Shown here: positions 56,150 to 64,000 of the stretch, one piece after another
Layout: every line of letters begins with the position of its first letter
Position numbering within the stretch: position 1 is the stretch's first letter
From: Sphingomonas taxi
GTDB lineage: Bacteria; Pseudomonadota; Alphaproteobacteria; Sphingomonadales; Sphingomonadaceae
Length of the DNA stretch: 64,000 nt
Direction: 5' to 3'
Assembly: GCF_000764535.1 (NCBI RefSeq)
Contig: NZ_CP009571.1
Coordinates: 3,782,001 to 3,846,000 of the forward strand
Translations under genes and position numbers: made by a program
The notes under the pieces: generated by a model
Seen by the model: only the letters and a program-made list of their open reading frames with translations
Databases searched by the model: none
What the model was told of the DNA's origin: nothing

Positions 56150-56467
56150 ATGGAATGGCAGCCCTGCGTCTACATCCTCGCCAGTCGCCGACACGGCACG
56201 CTCTACGTCGGCGTCACCTCGAACCTCATCGGACGGCTGATCCAGCATCGTGAAGGATTGATCCCGGGGTTCACCTCCCGCTACGGCGTGCATCGTCTGG
56301 TCTGGTACGATGTGGCGGACACGATGGAAGCTGCTATCCATCGCGAGAAGCAGCTCAAGCGATGGAACCGCGACTGGAAGCTGCGGCTCATCGAAGAGCA
56401 TAATCCCGGCTGGGATGATCTGGCGCTCGGCCTCGGCCTGCCGCCTGTGAAAGAGAGCGATACGTGA
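56150..56467 (+). CDS. GIY-YIG nuclease domain protein
   Basis: 105 residues. The motif appears as [20 protein letters not shown] (GIY-YIG variant VYI...LYVG), with a central Arg/His region [11 protein letters not shown] and Lys-rich [16 protein letters not shown]. Stand-alone GIY-YIG proteins of this UPF0213-like size are widespread and their targets are not known. It is placed directly before pheS with a 4-nt overlap (GTGA), so the two are translationally coupled. Confidence 0.9.
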   Translation: MEWQPCVYILASRRHGTLYVGVTSNLIGRLIQHREGLIPGFTSRYGVHRLVWYDVADTMEAAIHREKQLKRWNRDWKLRLIEEHNPGWDDLALGLGLPPVKESDT

Positions 56468-57570
56468 CCGAAGACCTCGATACCCTGCGCGACCATCTGC
56501 TGACCGCGATTCCCGCCGCGGCGAGCGCCGACGCGCTCGAAGCGCTCCGCGTCGAGGCGCTCGGCAAGCAGGGCAGCGTCTCGCAACTGCTCAAGACGCT
56601 CGGCAAGATGAGCCCCGAGCAGCGGCAGACGGAAGGGCCGCGGATCAACGGCCTGCGCGAGGCCGTCGCCGAGGCGATCGCCACGCGCAAGGCGAGCCTC
56701 GACCGCGCCGCGCTCGACGCGCGTCTTGCCGGCGAGACGATCGACATGACGCTGCCCGCCGAGGCGCCGCTCGCCGGCACCGTCCATCCGGTCAGCCAGG
56801 TGATGGACGAACTTGCCGAAATCTTCGCCGACCTCGGCTTCGCGGTCGCCACCGGGCCGGAGATCGAGGACGACTGGCACAATTTCACCGCGCTCAACAT
56901 TCCCGAGACGCATCCGGCGCGCGCGATGCACGACACCTTCTATTTCCCCGACGGCGACGCGGGCGAGAAGCGGATGCTGCTGCGCACGCATACCTCGCCG
57001 GTGCAGATCCGCACGATGCTGCAACAGCAGCCGCCGATCCGCATCATCGCGCCCGGCCGCACCTATCGGTCGGACAGCGACGCGACGCACACGCCGATGT
57101 TCCATCAGGTCGAGGGGCTGGTGATCGACAAGGGGATCACGCTCGGCCATCTCAAATGGACGCTGGAGACCTTCCTAAAGGCGTTCTTCGAGCGCGACGA
57201 TATCGTCCTGCGCCTGCGCCCGAGCTATTTCCCCTTCACCGAACCCTCGGCGGAGGTCGACGTCGGCTATACGATCGAGAAGGGCAAGCGCGTCATCGGT
57301 GGCCATCCCGGCAGCAAGGGGGGCGGCGGCTGGATGGAGGTGCTCGGCTCCGGCATGGTCCACCCCAAGGTGATCGCGTCGTGCGGGCTCGATCCCGAGG
57401 AATGGCAGGGCTTCGCCTTCGGCTGCGGCATCGACCGGCTGGCGATGCTCAAATACGGCATGGACGACCTGCGGCCGTTCTTCGACGGCGATATCCGCTG
57501 GCTGAAACATTACGGCTTCTCGGCGCTCGACGTGCCGACGCTGTCGGGCGGTGTCGGCGCAGGCGCGTGA
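56464..57570 (+). CDS. pheS: Phenylalanyl-tRNA synthetase, alpha subunit
   Basis: 368 residues from GTG 56464, overlapping the GIY-YIG stop. N-terminal coiled coil (about 1-90) that contacts tRNA, then the class II catalytic core: [53 protein letters not shown] and [14 protein letters not shown]. It charges tRNA-Phe together with PheT. Confidence 0.97.
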   Translation: MTEDLDTLRDHLLTAIPAAASADALEALRVEALGKQGSVSQLLKTLGKMSPEQRQTEGPRINGLREAVAEAIATRKASLDRAALDARLAGETIDMTLPAEAPLAGTVHPVSQVMDELAEIFADLGFAVATGPEIEDDWHNFTALNIPETHPARAMHDTFYFPDGDAGEKRMLLRTHTSPVQIRTMLQQQPPIRIIAPGRTYRSDSDATHTPMFHQVEGLVIDKGITLGHLKWTLETFLKAFFERDDIVLRLRPSYFPFTEPSAEVDVGYTIEKGKRVIGGHPGSKGGGGWMEVLGSGMVHPKVIASCGLDPEEWQGFAFGCGIDRLAMLKYGMDDLRPFFDGDIRWLKHYGFSALDVPTLSGGVGAGA

Positions 57571-57636
57571 CGCCGTCCCCGATCGGAAGCGCATGATGGC
57601 GGGTGCAGGTGGTTGGTACGAACCGCCCGCATCCAT

Positions 57637-57662
57637 GGGTCCCGGCGGGCGCCGGGATGACG
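57637..57662. repeat. Short palindromic intergenic repeat
   Basis: Perfect 8-bp arms TCCCGGCG/CGCCGGGA around GG at 57640-57657, flanked by ATGGG and TGACG. It looks like a single arm of a family-B-like element. It lies in the 108-nt gap between pheS and pheT. Confidence 0.6.
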
Positions 57663-57678
57663 AAGGTCTGGAATCGAT

Positions 57679-60042
57679 ATGAAATTCACTTTGTCCTGGC
57701 TCCGCGAGCATCTCGACACCGACGCCACGCTCGACGCGATCGTCGATACGCTGACCCGCATCGGGCTGGAGGTGGAGGGCGTCCACAATCCGGGCGATGC
57801 GCTGAAGGCGTTCCGCGTGGCGAAGGTGCTCAGCGCCGAACGCCATCCGCAGGCGGACAAATTGCAGGTGCTGTCGGTCGACGCCGGGGACGGTCCGTTG
57901 CAGGTCGTGTGCGGCGCGCCCAATGCGCGTGCCGGGCTGGTTGGCGTGTTCGGCGCGCCGGGCGCCTATGTCCCCGGGCTCGACGTGACGCTCAAGGTCG
58001 CCGCGATCCGCGGCGTCGAATCGAACGGCATGATGTGCTCGACCCGCGAGCTCGAGCTCGGCGAGGATCACGACGGCATCATCGAGCTGCCCGCCGATGC
58101 GCCGGTCGGCACGCCTTTCCCCGATTACGCCGGGCTTAACGATGCGGTGATCGACATCAGCGTCACCCCCAACCGTCAGGATTGCATGGGCGTGCGCGGC
58201 ATCGCGCGCGATCTCGCCGCGGCCGGGCTGGGGACGCTCAAGCCGCTCGTCATCGAAGCGGTGGCGGGCGCGGGCGAGGCGCCCGACGTCCGCACCGACG
58301 ATCGCGACGGCTGCCCCGCTTTCTATGCGCAGAATGTCAGCGGCGTGACCAACGGCGAATCGCCCGACTGGCTGCGCCGGCGCCTCACCGCGATCGGGCA
58401 GAAGCCGATCAGCGCCTTGGTCGACATCACCAATTACGTGTCGATCGACCTCGGCCGGCCGCTCCACGTCTACGACCGCGCCAAACTGGCCGGCGGGCTC
58501 GTCGCGCGCAAGGCGCGGGACGGCGAGCAGGTCGTCGCGCTCAACGGCAAGACCTATACGCTCGATGCGACGATGACCGTCATCGCCGACGCGGCCCAGG
58601 TCCACGATATCGCCGGTATCATGGGCGGCGATCATTCGGGCGTCTCCGCCGAAACGAGCGACGTGCTCATCGAATGCGCCTATTTCGATCCCGACCATAT
58701 CGCGCGCACCGGCCAGAAACTGCTGCTGACGAGCGACGCGCGCCAGCGCTTCGAGCGCGGCGTCGATCCGGCGTTCCTCGACGACGGCCTCGCCATCGCG
58801 ACGCGGCTGGTGCTCGACCTGTGCGGCGGCACGCCCTCGCCGGTGACGCGCGCCGGCGAACCGCCGCTGACCCCGCGCGTCTATGCCTATGACCCCGCCA
58901 AGGCGGAGACGCTGGGCGGCCTGGCCGTGCCGGCGGACCGCCAGCGTGCGATCCTCGCATCGCTCGGCTTCGCCGTCGCCGACGACTGGCAGGTCACCGT
59001 GCCGACGTGGCGCCGCGATATCGACGGTGCCGCCGACCTCGTCGAGGAGGTGATCCGTATCGAGGGGATTGACAAGGTCGCACCCGTGCCGCTGCCGCGC
59101 ATCCCCGGCGTGGCCAAGCCCACCGCCACGCCTGAGCAAAAGCTCGAACGCCGCGTCCGTCGCGCCGCCGCCGCGCGCGGACTCGACGAGGCGGTGACGT
59201 GGAGTTTCCTGTCGGAGGCGCAGGCGGCGCCGTTCGGCGGCGGCACTTGGACGCTCGCCAATCCGATCAGCGAGGACCTCAAGGTGATGCGGCCGTCGCT
59301 GCTCCCCGGCCTGCTCTCGGCGACCGAGCGCAACCTCAAGCGCGGCATCACCGCGGTGCGGCTGTTCGAGATCGGCCGTCGCTATCTCGCCGAGGCCGAA
59401 CATGCGACGCTAGGCCTCGTCCTCGCCGGCAACCGTCGCGAGCGCGGCTGGCGCGAGGGCAAGGCGGCGGGCTTCGACGCCTATGACGCCAAGGCGGAGG
59501 CGCTCGCGTTGCTCGCCGCGGCGGGCGCGCCGGTCGACAATCTGCAGGTGATGGGCGAGGCCGGCGACGCCTGGCATCCGGGGCAGAGCGGCACGCTGCG
59601 GCTCGGGCCGAAGACGGTGCTGGCGCGCTTCGGCATGCTGCATCCCAGTTTGCTCAAGGCGTTCGACCTCGACGGCGCGGTGGCGGCGGTGGAGCTGTAT
59701 CTCGATGCGCTGCCGGCGAAGCGCGCATCAGGCTTCATGCGCCCGGCCTTCGCGCCGCCGGCTCTGCAATCGGTCCGCCGCGATTTCGCCTTCCTCGTGC
59801 CGGCCGAGGTGAGCGCCGACGCGCTGGTCCGTGCGGTGCGCAGCGCCGACAAGGCGGCGATTGTGGCGGCGCGCGTGTTCGACGTGTTCACCGGCGCGGG
59901 GGTGGAAGAGGGCAAGAAGTCGGTCGCGGTCGAGGTGACGCTGCAACCGTCCGACAAGAGCTTCACCGACGAGGCGCTGAAGGCGGTGGCCGACAAGGTC
60001 GTCGCGGCGGCGGCAAAGCAGGGCGCGGTGCTGCGGGGGTGA
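57679..60042 (+). CDS. pheT: Phenylalanyl-tRNA synthetase, beta subunit
   Basis: 787 residues. Starts with MKFTLSWLREHLDTD; the tRNA-binding OB fold (about 40-155) has AKVLSAERHPQADKLQVLSVDAGDG split by VCGAPNARAGL; B3/B4 editing region follows, then B5 and, at the C-terminus, the FDX-ACB anticodon domain (PALQSVRRDFAFLVPAEV and SVAVEVTLQPSDKSFTD). It forms the alpha2-beta2 enzyme with PheS and removes mis-charged Tyr. Confidence 0.97.
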   Translation: MKFTLSWLREHLDTDATLDAIVDTLTRIGLEVEGVHNPGDALKAFRVAKVLSAERHPQADKLQVLSVDAGDGPLQVVCGAPNARAGLVGVFGAPGAYVPGLDVTLKVAAIRGVESNGMMCSTRELELGEDHDGIIELPADAPVGTPFPDYAGLNDAVIDISVTPNRQDCMGVRGIARDLAAAGLGTLKPLVIEAVAGAGEAPDVRTDDRDGCPAFYAQNVSGVTNGESPDWLRRRLTAIGQKPISALVDITNYVSIDLGRPLHVYDRAKLAGGLVARKARDGEQVVALNGKTYTLDATMTVIADAAQVHDIAGIMGGDHSGVSAETSDVLIECAYFDPDHIARTGQKLLLTSDARQRFERGVDPAFLDDGLAIATRLVLDLCGGTPSPVTRAGEPPLTPRVYAYDPAKAETLGGLAVPADRQRAILASLGFAVADDWQVTVPTWRRDIDGAADLVEEVIRIEGIDKVAPVPLPRIPGVAKPTATPEQKLERRVRRAAAARGLDEAVTWSFLSEAQAAPFGGGTWTLANPISEDLKVMRPSLLPGLLSATERNLKRGITAVRLFEIGRRYLAEAEHATLGLVLAGNRRERGWREGKAAGFDAYDAKAEALALLAAAGAPVDNLQVMGEAGDAWHPGQSGTLRLGPKTVLARFGMLHPSLLKAFDLDGAVAAVELYLDALPAKRASGFMRPAFAPPALQSVRRDFAFLVPAEVSADALVRAVRSADKAAIVAARVFDVFTGAGVEEGKKSVAVEVTLQPSDKSFTDEALKAVADKVVAAAAKQGAVLRG

Positions 60043-60046
60043 TCTA

Positions 60047-60188
60047 ATTCCTCCCTCGCGCAGCGGGGGAGGGGGACCGCGGCCGTAGGCCGTGGTGGAG
60101 GGGGCGTTTCCGCACGCGGCCAACGTGGCCGTATCCTCCCCCTCCGTCAGGCCTTTGGCCTGCCACCTCCCCCTGGCGGGGGAGGAAT
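60047..60188. repeat. Palindromic intergenic repeat, family D
   Basis: Left half ATTCCTCCCTCGCGCAGCGG...GGTGGAGGGGG and right half CCTCCCCCTCCGTCAGGC...GGCGGGGGAGGAAT are inverted relatives; inner hairpins GGCCGTAGGCC and CAGGCCTTTGGCCTG lie in each half. The element is about 140 nt, larger than families A-C, and separates pheT from the L,D-transpeptidase gene. Confidence 0.8.
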
Positions 60189-60270
60189 AAGGGAGATCTC
60201 GCACTCCCCCGTCACCCTAGATTGAGCCTCGGGTGACGGCGCACTTGTGGAAAGGCCCCGGCCTAACCGC

Positions 60271-60981
60271 TCACACCTTGGTCGAGTAGATCATTCGCCC
60301 CGGCCCGAGCTGCTCGAACACCTGCGCGAGGTCGCTTTCGCCGACCGCGAAACAGCCCTGGCTGCGGCCGAGCATGCCGTGCGTGCGCAGCATGTCGCGG
60401 TTGGCATACCAGGCCGAATGAACCACGATCGCGCGCGCCAGCGCATTGTCGTTGGTCGCGTCCAGCCCCATCAGCCGCTGCGAGCGGCCGTGCTTGCCAA
60501 CGTAATAATCCGCGGTGACGAACGCGCCTTCCGACGAGGCGTTGGAATTGGGCTCGTTCGAGAAACGCTTGAGAAAACCGGTATGCGCCGGGTCCGAGCC
60601 GCTGCCGTGCGCGACGAGGAACGACTGGCTGCGCCCCGAGACGAGATCGACGAGATGGAAGCGCGCTTCCGACGACGGTGCCGCCATGTCGGCGATCGCG
60701 ATCCGGTCGCGCTGCGGGATGCGGCGGCCGTGCTGGCTCAGCGCGGCGAGCGCCTGGCGCATCAGGTCGGGGCGGACAACGCGCGACGAGGTGATCGGTC
60801 GCGCCGCCACCATCGCCCGCGGAGCGGGGACGGGCGGTTCGGTCATCGGCCGCAGATCGCGCTGGGTTAGGCGACGCGGCGTCGCCGACAGCGTGCCGGG
60901 CAATGCCAGCGTCGCCGCGAGCACGAGCCCGTTCTTCAGCAGAGCCCGTCGGTCGCGTGCGCTATCATGCTCAGTATGCAT
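60271..60981 (-). CDS. Murein L,D-transpeptidase catalytic-domain protein (YkuD_2 type)
   Basis: 236 residues from ATG 60981 (an in-frame TTG at 61005 is less likely). An N-terminal signal or anchor (LLKNGLVLAATLALPGTL) is followed by a Pro/Arg linker. The catalytic region has VVHSAWYAN and HGMLGRSQGCFAV with the nucleophile Cys. This YkuD_2 subtype is usual in proteobacteria and may form or break peptidoglycan crosslinks. It is divergent from a second L,D-transpeptidase. Confidence 0.85.
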   Translation of the reverse strand: MHTEHDSARDRRALLKNGLVLAATLALPGTLSATPRRLTQRDLRPMTEPPVPAPRAMVAARPITSSRVVRPDLMRQALAALSQHGRRIPQRDRIAIADMAAPSSEARFHLVDLVSGRSQSFLVAHGSGSDPAHTGFLKRFSNEPNSNASSEGAFVTADYYVGKHGRSQRLMGLDATNDNALARAIVVHSAWYANRDMLRTHGMLGRSQGCFAVGESDLAQVFEQLGPGRMIYSTKV

Positions 60982-61186
60982 CAAAATTTCAAAAGCCCCG
61001 GTCAATCCCGCTAACAGTCATATAGCAGCAACGGACTTAATTTTCGCCCACCGCACCCCCCGATCGGCGTTCTGGTTGCACGGTTGGCCGCGAGCGGCCC
61101 TCGATTGGTCCCGAATCGGGTTCGGCACGATCCGCGGAGTCGCGCGTTGAGCCGGCAGAAGGGGGAAGCGAAAGGACGACGACGAA

Positions 61187-61747
61187 ATGAAGCATTGGCT
61201 CATCATGGCGGGCGCCACCGTTACCCTCGCCATCGCACCGGCCCCGGCCTTCGCCGCCGCCGCCACCGATGCGCTCGCGCCCGAGGTGACCACGCTCGCT
61301 CCCAACAAGTTCCTGTGGAACGACGATGCCACGCTCGGCCCGGTCAGCATCGTCATCTCGATCCCCGACCAGAAGGCCTATGTCTATCGCGGCGAGATCC
61401 TGATCGGCGCGTCGACCGTTTCGACCGGCAAGGACGGCAAGGACACGCCGCTCGGCACCTTCCCGATCCTGCAGAAGTCCGAGGTGCACAAGAGCAACCT
61501 CTACGACAGCGCGCCGATGCCGTTCATGCAGCGGCTGACCTGGGACGGCGTCGCGATCCACGCCGGGATGAATCCCGGCTTTCCCGCCTCGCACGGCTGC
61601 ATCCGCGTGCCGACCGCTTTCGCCAGGAACCTATTCGGTGTGACCAGCAAGGGCACGCCGGTGCTGGTCACCGATGCCTCCGCCGCCGAAGGCTGGGTGC
61701 CGCCGACCGCGGCGGATGCGGCGCTGCTCGACCCGATGGCGCCCTGA
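61187..61747 (+). CDS. L,D-transpeptidase (YkuD family)
   Basis: 186 residues. Signal peptide ending AFAAA. The catalytic motif ASHGCIRVP is preceded by DGVAIHAG, and STGKDGKDTPLGTF is the typical substrate-entry loop. It makes 3-3 crosslinks or attaches proteins to peptidoglycan in the periplasm. The gap of 205 nt to the divergent YkuD_2 gene would contain both promoters. Confidence 0.92.
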   Translation: MKHWLIMAGATVTLAIAPAPAFAAAATDALAPEVTTLAPNKFLWNDDATLGPVSIVISIPDQKAYVYRGEILIGASTVSTGKDGKDTPLGTFPILQKSEVHKSNLYDSAPMPFMQRLTWDGVAIHAGMNPGFPASHGCIRVPTAFARNLFGVTSKGTPVLVTDASAAEGWVPPTAADAALLDPMAP

Positions 61748-61794
61748 CGGACGGGCGGTTGCGATCGCGCTTCGGCTGACGCACAAGGCCGCGC

Positions 61795-62670
61795 ATGACC
61801 GACCTCGTCACCATCCGCTCGATCGCGCTGACCGCGCAGATCAACCCGCTCGGCGCCGAGCTGACGCATCTGCGCGACGCCGGCGGGCGCGAGTTGATGA
61901 CCGATGCCGATCCGGCCTTCTGGACCGGGCATGCGCCGATCCTCTTCCCGGTCATCGGCATGCCGTTCGAGGAGACGATCCGCGTCGACGGCACCGCTTA
62001 TCCGATGAAGAAGCACGGCTTCGCCCGCCGCTCGCTGTTCGAGGTGATCGAGGCGGCGGAGGATCGCGTCACCTTCGCGCTGACCGACAGTGCCGAGACG
62101 CGCGCGGCCTATCCGTTCGCCTTCCGTCTCGAACTGACCTACCGGATCGAGGGCGCCACGCTGTGGATCGAGGCGCGGATCGCCAATCCGGAGGACACGC
62201 CGCTGCCGGCGAGCTTCGGCTTCCATCCCGCCTTCGCCTGGCCGCTGCCTTATGGCGAGGATCGGGCCGCGCACCGCATCCTGTTCGACGCCGACGAGCC
62301 CGACGCATTGCGCACCATCGCCGCCGATGGCACGATCGCCGAAGCGCGCCGCCCGTCGCCGCTCGACGGCCGCGAACTGGCGCTTCGCGACGATCTGTTC
62401 ACCGAGGACGCGCTGGTCTGGGACCATATCCGCTCGCAGGGCGTGACCTATGGCGCGGCGAACGGCCCGCAATTGCGCATCGCTTTCCCGGATACGCCGA
62501 TGCTCGGCGTCTGGACAAAGCCCGGCGCTGCCTATGTCTGCATCGAGCCGTGGCACGGTATCGCTGATCCCGTGGGCTATACGGGAGAGTATCCTGACAA
62601 GCCCGGCGTGTTCGAAGTGCCGGCCGGCGGCGAGAAGCGGATTGAAATGAGTGTGACGCTGAAGGGGTGA
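61795..62670 (+). CDS. Aldose 1-epimerase family protein
   Basis: 291 residues. The galactose-mutarotase-like beta-sandwich is recognised from NPLGAELTHLRDAGGRELM, WTGHAPILFPVIG, KHGFARRS and ASFGFHPAFAWPLP (catalytic His). The end GVWTKPGAAYVCIEPWHGIAD places it with the LacX/YeaD-like group. It interconverts sugar anomers in the cytoplasm. It follows the L,D-transpeptidase by 47 nt. Confidence 0.9.
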   Translation: MTDLVTIRSIALTAQINPLGAELTHLRDAGGRELMTDADPAFWTGHAPILFPVIGMPFEETIRVDGTAYPMKKHGFARRSLFEVIEAAEDRVTFALTDSAETRAAYPFAFRLELTYRIEGATLWIEARIANPEDTPLPASFGFHPAFAWPLPYGEDRAAHRILFDADEPDALRTIAADGTIAEARRPSPLDGRELALRDDLFTEDALVWDHIRSQGVTYGAANGPQLRIAFPDTPMLGVWTKPGAAYVCIEPWHGIADPVGYTGEYPDKPGVFEVPAGGEKRIEMSVTLKG

Positions 62671-62689
62671 CGGAATTTTCCCGACATGT

Positions 62690-62781
62690 GTCATCCCCGC
62701 GCAGGCGGGGATCCATACGCGCAGACGTCGCGACTCTATCCGGACCCTGCGCGTCTGGATCCCCGCCTTCGCGGGGATGAC
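62690..62781. repeat. Palindromic intergenic repeat, family B, copy 3
   Basis: Left arm from GTCATCCCCGCGCAGGCGGG, inner flanks CGCAGACGTCG and GCGCGTCTGGATCC, right arm ending CGCGGGGATGAC. Length 92 nt, same as copy 1. Positions and flanks agree in all three copies although the central 20 nt differ. Confidence 0.85.
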
Positions 62782-62972
62782 GAAGGGGGGGCATCCCCAA
62801 CCCCTCTGTCCTCCACGCCCTACATCTGGCAAAGCACCGCGACGACACGTCTCTCCCGCAGCCGGCCGCCCGCAAGCGTGCCGAACCGGGCGGGGCGCTG
62901 CCGACCCCGACGCTCCGTCACCTCCACCTTCCGCGACCCGCGCCCGGGTCGCCCGCCAGCCGGATACTGCCA
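62782..62972. other. Intergenic region before prfC, nothing recognised
   Basis: Together with the preceding repeat this makes a 302-nt gap between the epimerase and prfC genes. I see no small ORF with a good ribosome site, RNA gene, terminator or clear promoter in it. The prfC start is therefore less certain. Confidence 0.6.
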
Positions 62973-64000
62973 GTGACCTCCCCCCGCCGCACCTTCGCGA
63001 TCATCTCCCACCCCGACGCGGGCAAGACCACGCTGACCGAAAAGCTGCTGTACTTCGGCGGCGCGATCCATCTCGCCGGCGAGGTCAAGGCACGCGGCCA
63101 GAATCGCCGCGCACGCTCGGACTGGATGAAGATCGAACAACAGCGCGGCATTTCGGTCACCTCGTCGGTGATGACGTTCGAGCGGGAAGGGATCACCTTC
63201 AACCTGCTCGACACACCGGGCCACGAGGATTTCAGCGAGGACACCTATCGCACGCTGACCGCGGTCGATTCGGCGGTGATGGTGATCGATGCCGCCAAGG
63301 GCATCGAACCGCAGACGCGCAAATTGTTCGAGGTGTGCCGCCTGCGCTCGGTGCCGATCATCACCTTCGTCAACAAGGTCGATCGCGAAGGGCGCCCGAT
63401 CTTCGAGCTGCTCGACGAGATCGCCGACATGCTCGCACTGGACGTCGCGCCGATGAGCTGGCCAGTCGGCATGGGCGGCGAGTTCGAGGGCGTGCTCGAC
63501 CTCGTCACCAACACGATCAGCCGCCCCGAGGGCGACAGCCGCGCCTTCCTCGGCAAGACCGAGGCCGACCCGACGCTGTCCGAACGCTGGGCGGAGGAGA
63601 TCGAGCTGGCGCAGGCGGGCTATCCCGAATTCGACGCCGAGGCCTATCGCAACGGCGACCTGACCCCGGTCTATTTCGGCTCGGCGCTCAAGGATTTCGG
63701 CGTCGCCGAGCTGATCGGCGCGCTCGCCGAGCACGCGCCGCCGCCGCGCGCGCAGCCGGCCGAGCCCGCCCCCGTCTCGCCCGACAATGACGAGGTGACC
63801 GGCTTCGTCTTCAAGGTGCAGGCGAACATGGACCCCAATCACCGCGACCGCATCGCGTTCATGCGATTGTGTTCGGGGACGTTCAAGCGCGGCATGAAGC
63901 TGACGCCGACGGGCCACGGCAAGCCGATCGCGGTGCATTCGCCGATCCTGTTCTTCGCGCAGAATCGCGAGCTTGCGGACGAGGCCTTCCCCGGCGACAT
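62973..64000 (+). CDS. prfC: Peptide chain release factor 3, N-terminal part
   Basis: 342 codons are visible and the frame is still open at the window end; full-length RF3 is about 530 residues. GTG 62973 is chosen as the first plausible start before the GTPase domain, although its ribosome site is weak. The G motifs are HPDAGKTTLTEKLL (G1), ISVTSSV (switch), DTPGHEDFSEDTYRTL (G3) and NKVDREG (G4); KARGQNRRARSDWMKIEQQRG identifies RF3 rather than EF-G. It recycles RF1/RF2 from the ribosome using GTP. Confidence 0.95.
   Translation, partial: MTSPRRTFAIISHPDAGKTTLTEKLLYFGGAIHLAGEVKARGQNRRARSDWMKIEQQRGISVTSSVMTFEREGITFNLLDTPGHEDFSEDTYRTLTAVDSAVMVIDAAKGIEPQTRKLFEVCRLRSVPIITFVNKVDREGRPIFELLDEIADMLALDVAPMSWPVGMGGEFEGVLDLVTNTISRPEGDSRAFLGKTEADPTLSERWAEEIELAQAGYPEFDAEAYRNGDLTPVYFGSALKDFGVAELIGALAEHAPPPRAQPAEPAPVSPDNDEVTGFVFKVQANMDPNHRDRIAFMRLCSGTFKRGMKLTPTGHGKPIAVHSPILFFAQNRELADEAFPGD

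Noticed and set aside
57571..57678. Attenuator or leader peptide between pheS and pheT
   Set aside because: Only a short palindrome without T-tract or Phe-rich ORF; counted as a repeat.
52939..62781. Possible CRISPR array from the repeated GTCATCCCCGC units
   Set aside because: Copies are kilobases apart, not regularly spaced, and each is an inverted pair; no cas genes.

Overview
The window is high-GC (about two thirds G+C) chromosomal DNA with dense, short-spaced genes. It looks like an alphaproteobacterium of the Sphingomonadaceae (Sphingomonas-like). The reasons are the TonB-receptor/MFS/esterase catabolic style, a LOV-HWE histidine kinase, DUF885 and M16 exported peptidases, HisN of the inositol-monophosphatase type, an NDUFA9-like protein next to uppP, and several families of palindromic intergenic repeats of a kind common in this group. 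No phage, IS element, CRISPR array or rRNA was seen. The only RNA gene found is tRNA-Leu(CAG).

Layout. 1-9.5 kb: end of a glycine-zipper protein, an S9 peptidase, a SleB-type wall hydrolase, a two-domain M16 protease, an MFS transporter coupled to a metallophosphoesterase, and a small lipoprotein. 9.5-14 kb: signalling, with a blue-light-type LOV/HWE kinase facing a GAF hybrid kinase, then a small hydrophilic protein. 14-18.2 kb: a DUF1349/acetyltransferase/acyltransferase operon divergent from a TetR regulator, with a palindromic operator between them and an MFS pump beyond. 18.2-21.2 kb: DUF885 protein, a small acidic protein and nicotinamidase. 21.2-30.2 kb: a one-strand catabolic locus (GntR, AraC, MFS, D-lactate-dehydrogenase-like flavoprotein, TonB receptor, polyol-dehydrogenase-like SDR, carboxylesterase) tied together by four copies of a 15-bp dyad.

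30.2-37.8 kb: GAF protein, a QseC/TctE-like two-component system, and a divergent operon of solute-binding protein, porin and CitMHS citrate transporter, followed by an alpha/beta hydrolase. 37.9-47.4 kb: tRNA-Leu, NDUFA9-like protein, uppP, then the glutamate synthase genes gltD and gltB with a HEPN/MNT (HepT/MntA-type) toxin-antitoxin pair between them, all four reading frames overlapping by 4 nt. A VapBC pair lies immediately downstream on the other strand. 47.4-55.2 kb: assorted housekeeping and envelope genes (GST, CsaA-like, DUF1810, Ivy-like lipoprotein, PEBP, GGDEF, peroxiredoxin, hisN, AsmA). 55.3-64 kb: translation genes rpmI-rplT, a GIY-YIG gene overlapping pheS, pheT, two divergent L,D-transpeptidases, an aldose-1-epimerase-like gene, and the start of prfC, which runs off the end.

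The most unusual items are the toxin-antitoxin pair inside the glt operon, the 15-bp operator family in the 21-30 kb catabolic locus, and the orphan solute-binding protein beside a two-component system and citrate transporter. Functions are read from motifs by eye; no database search was possible.
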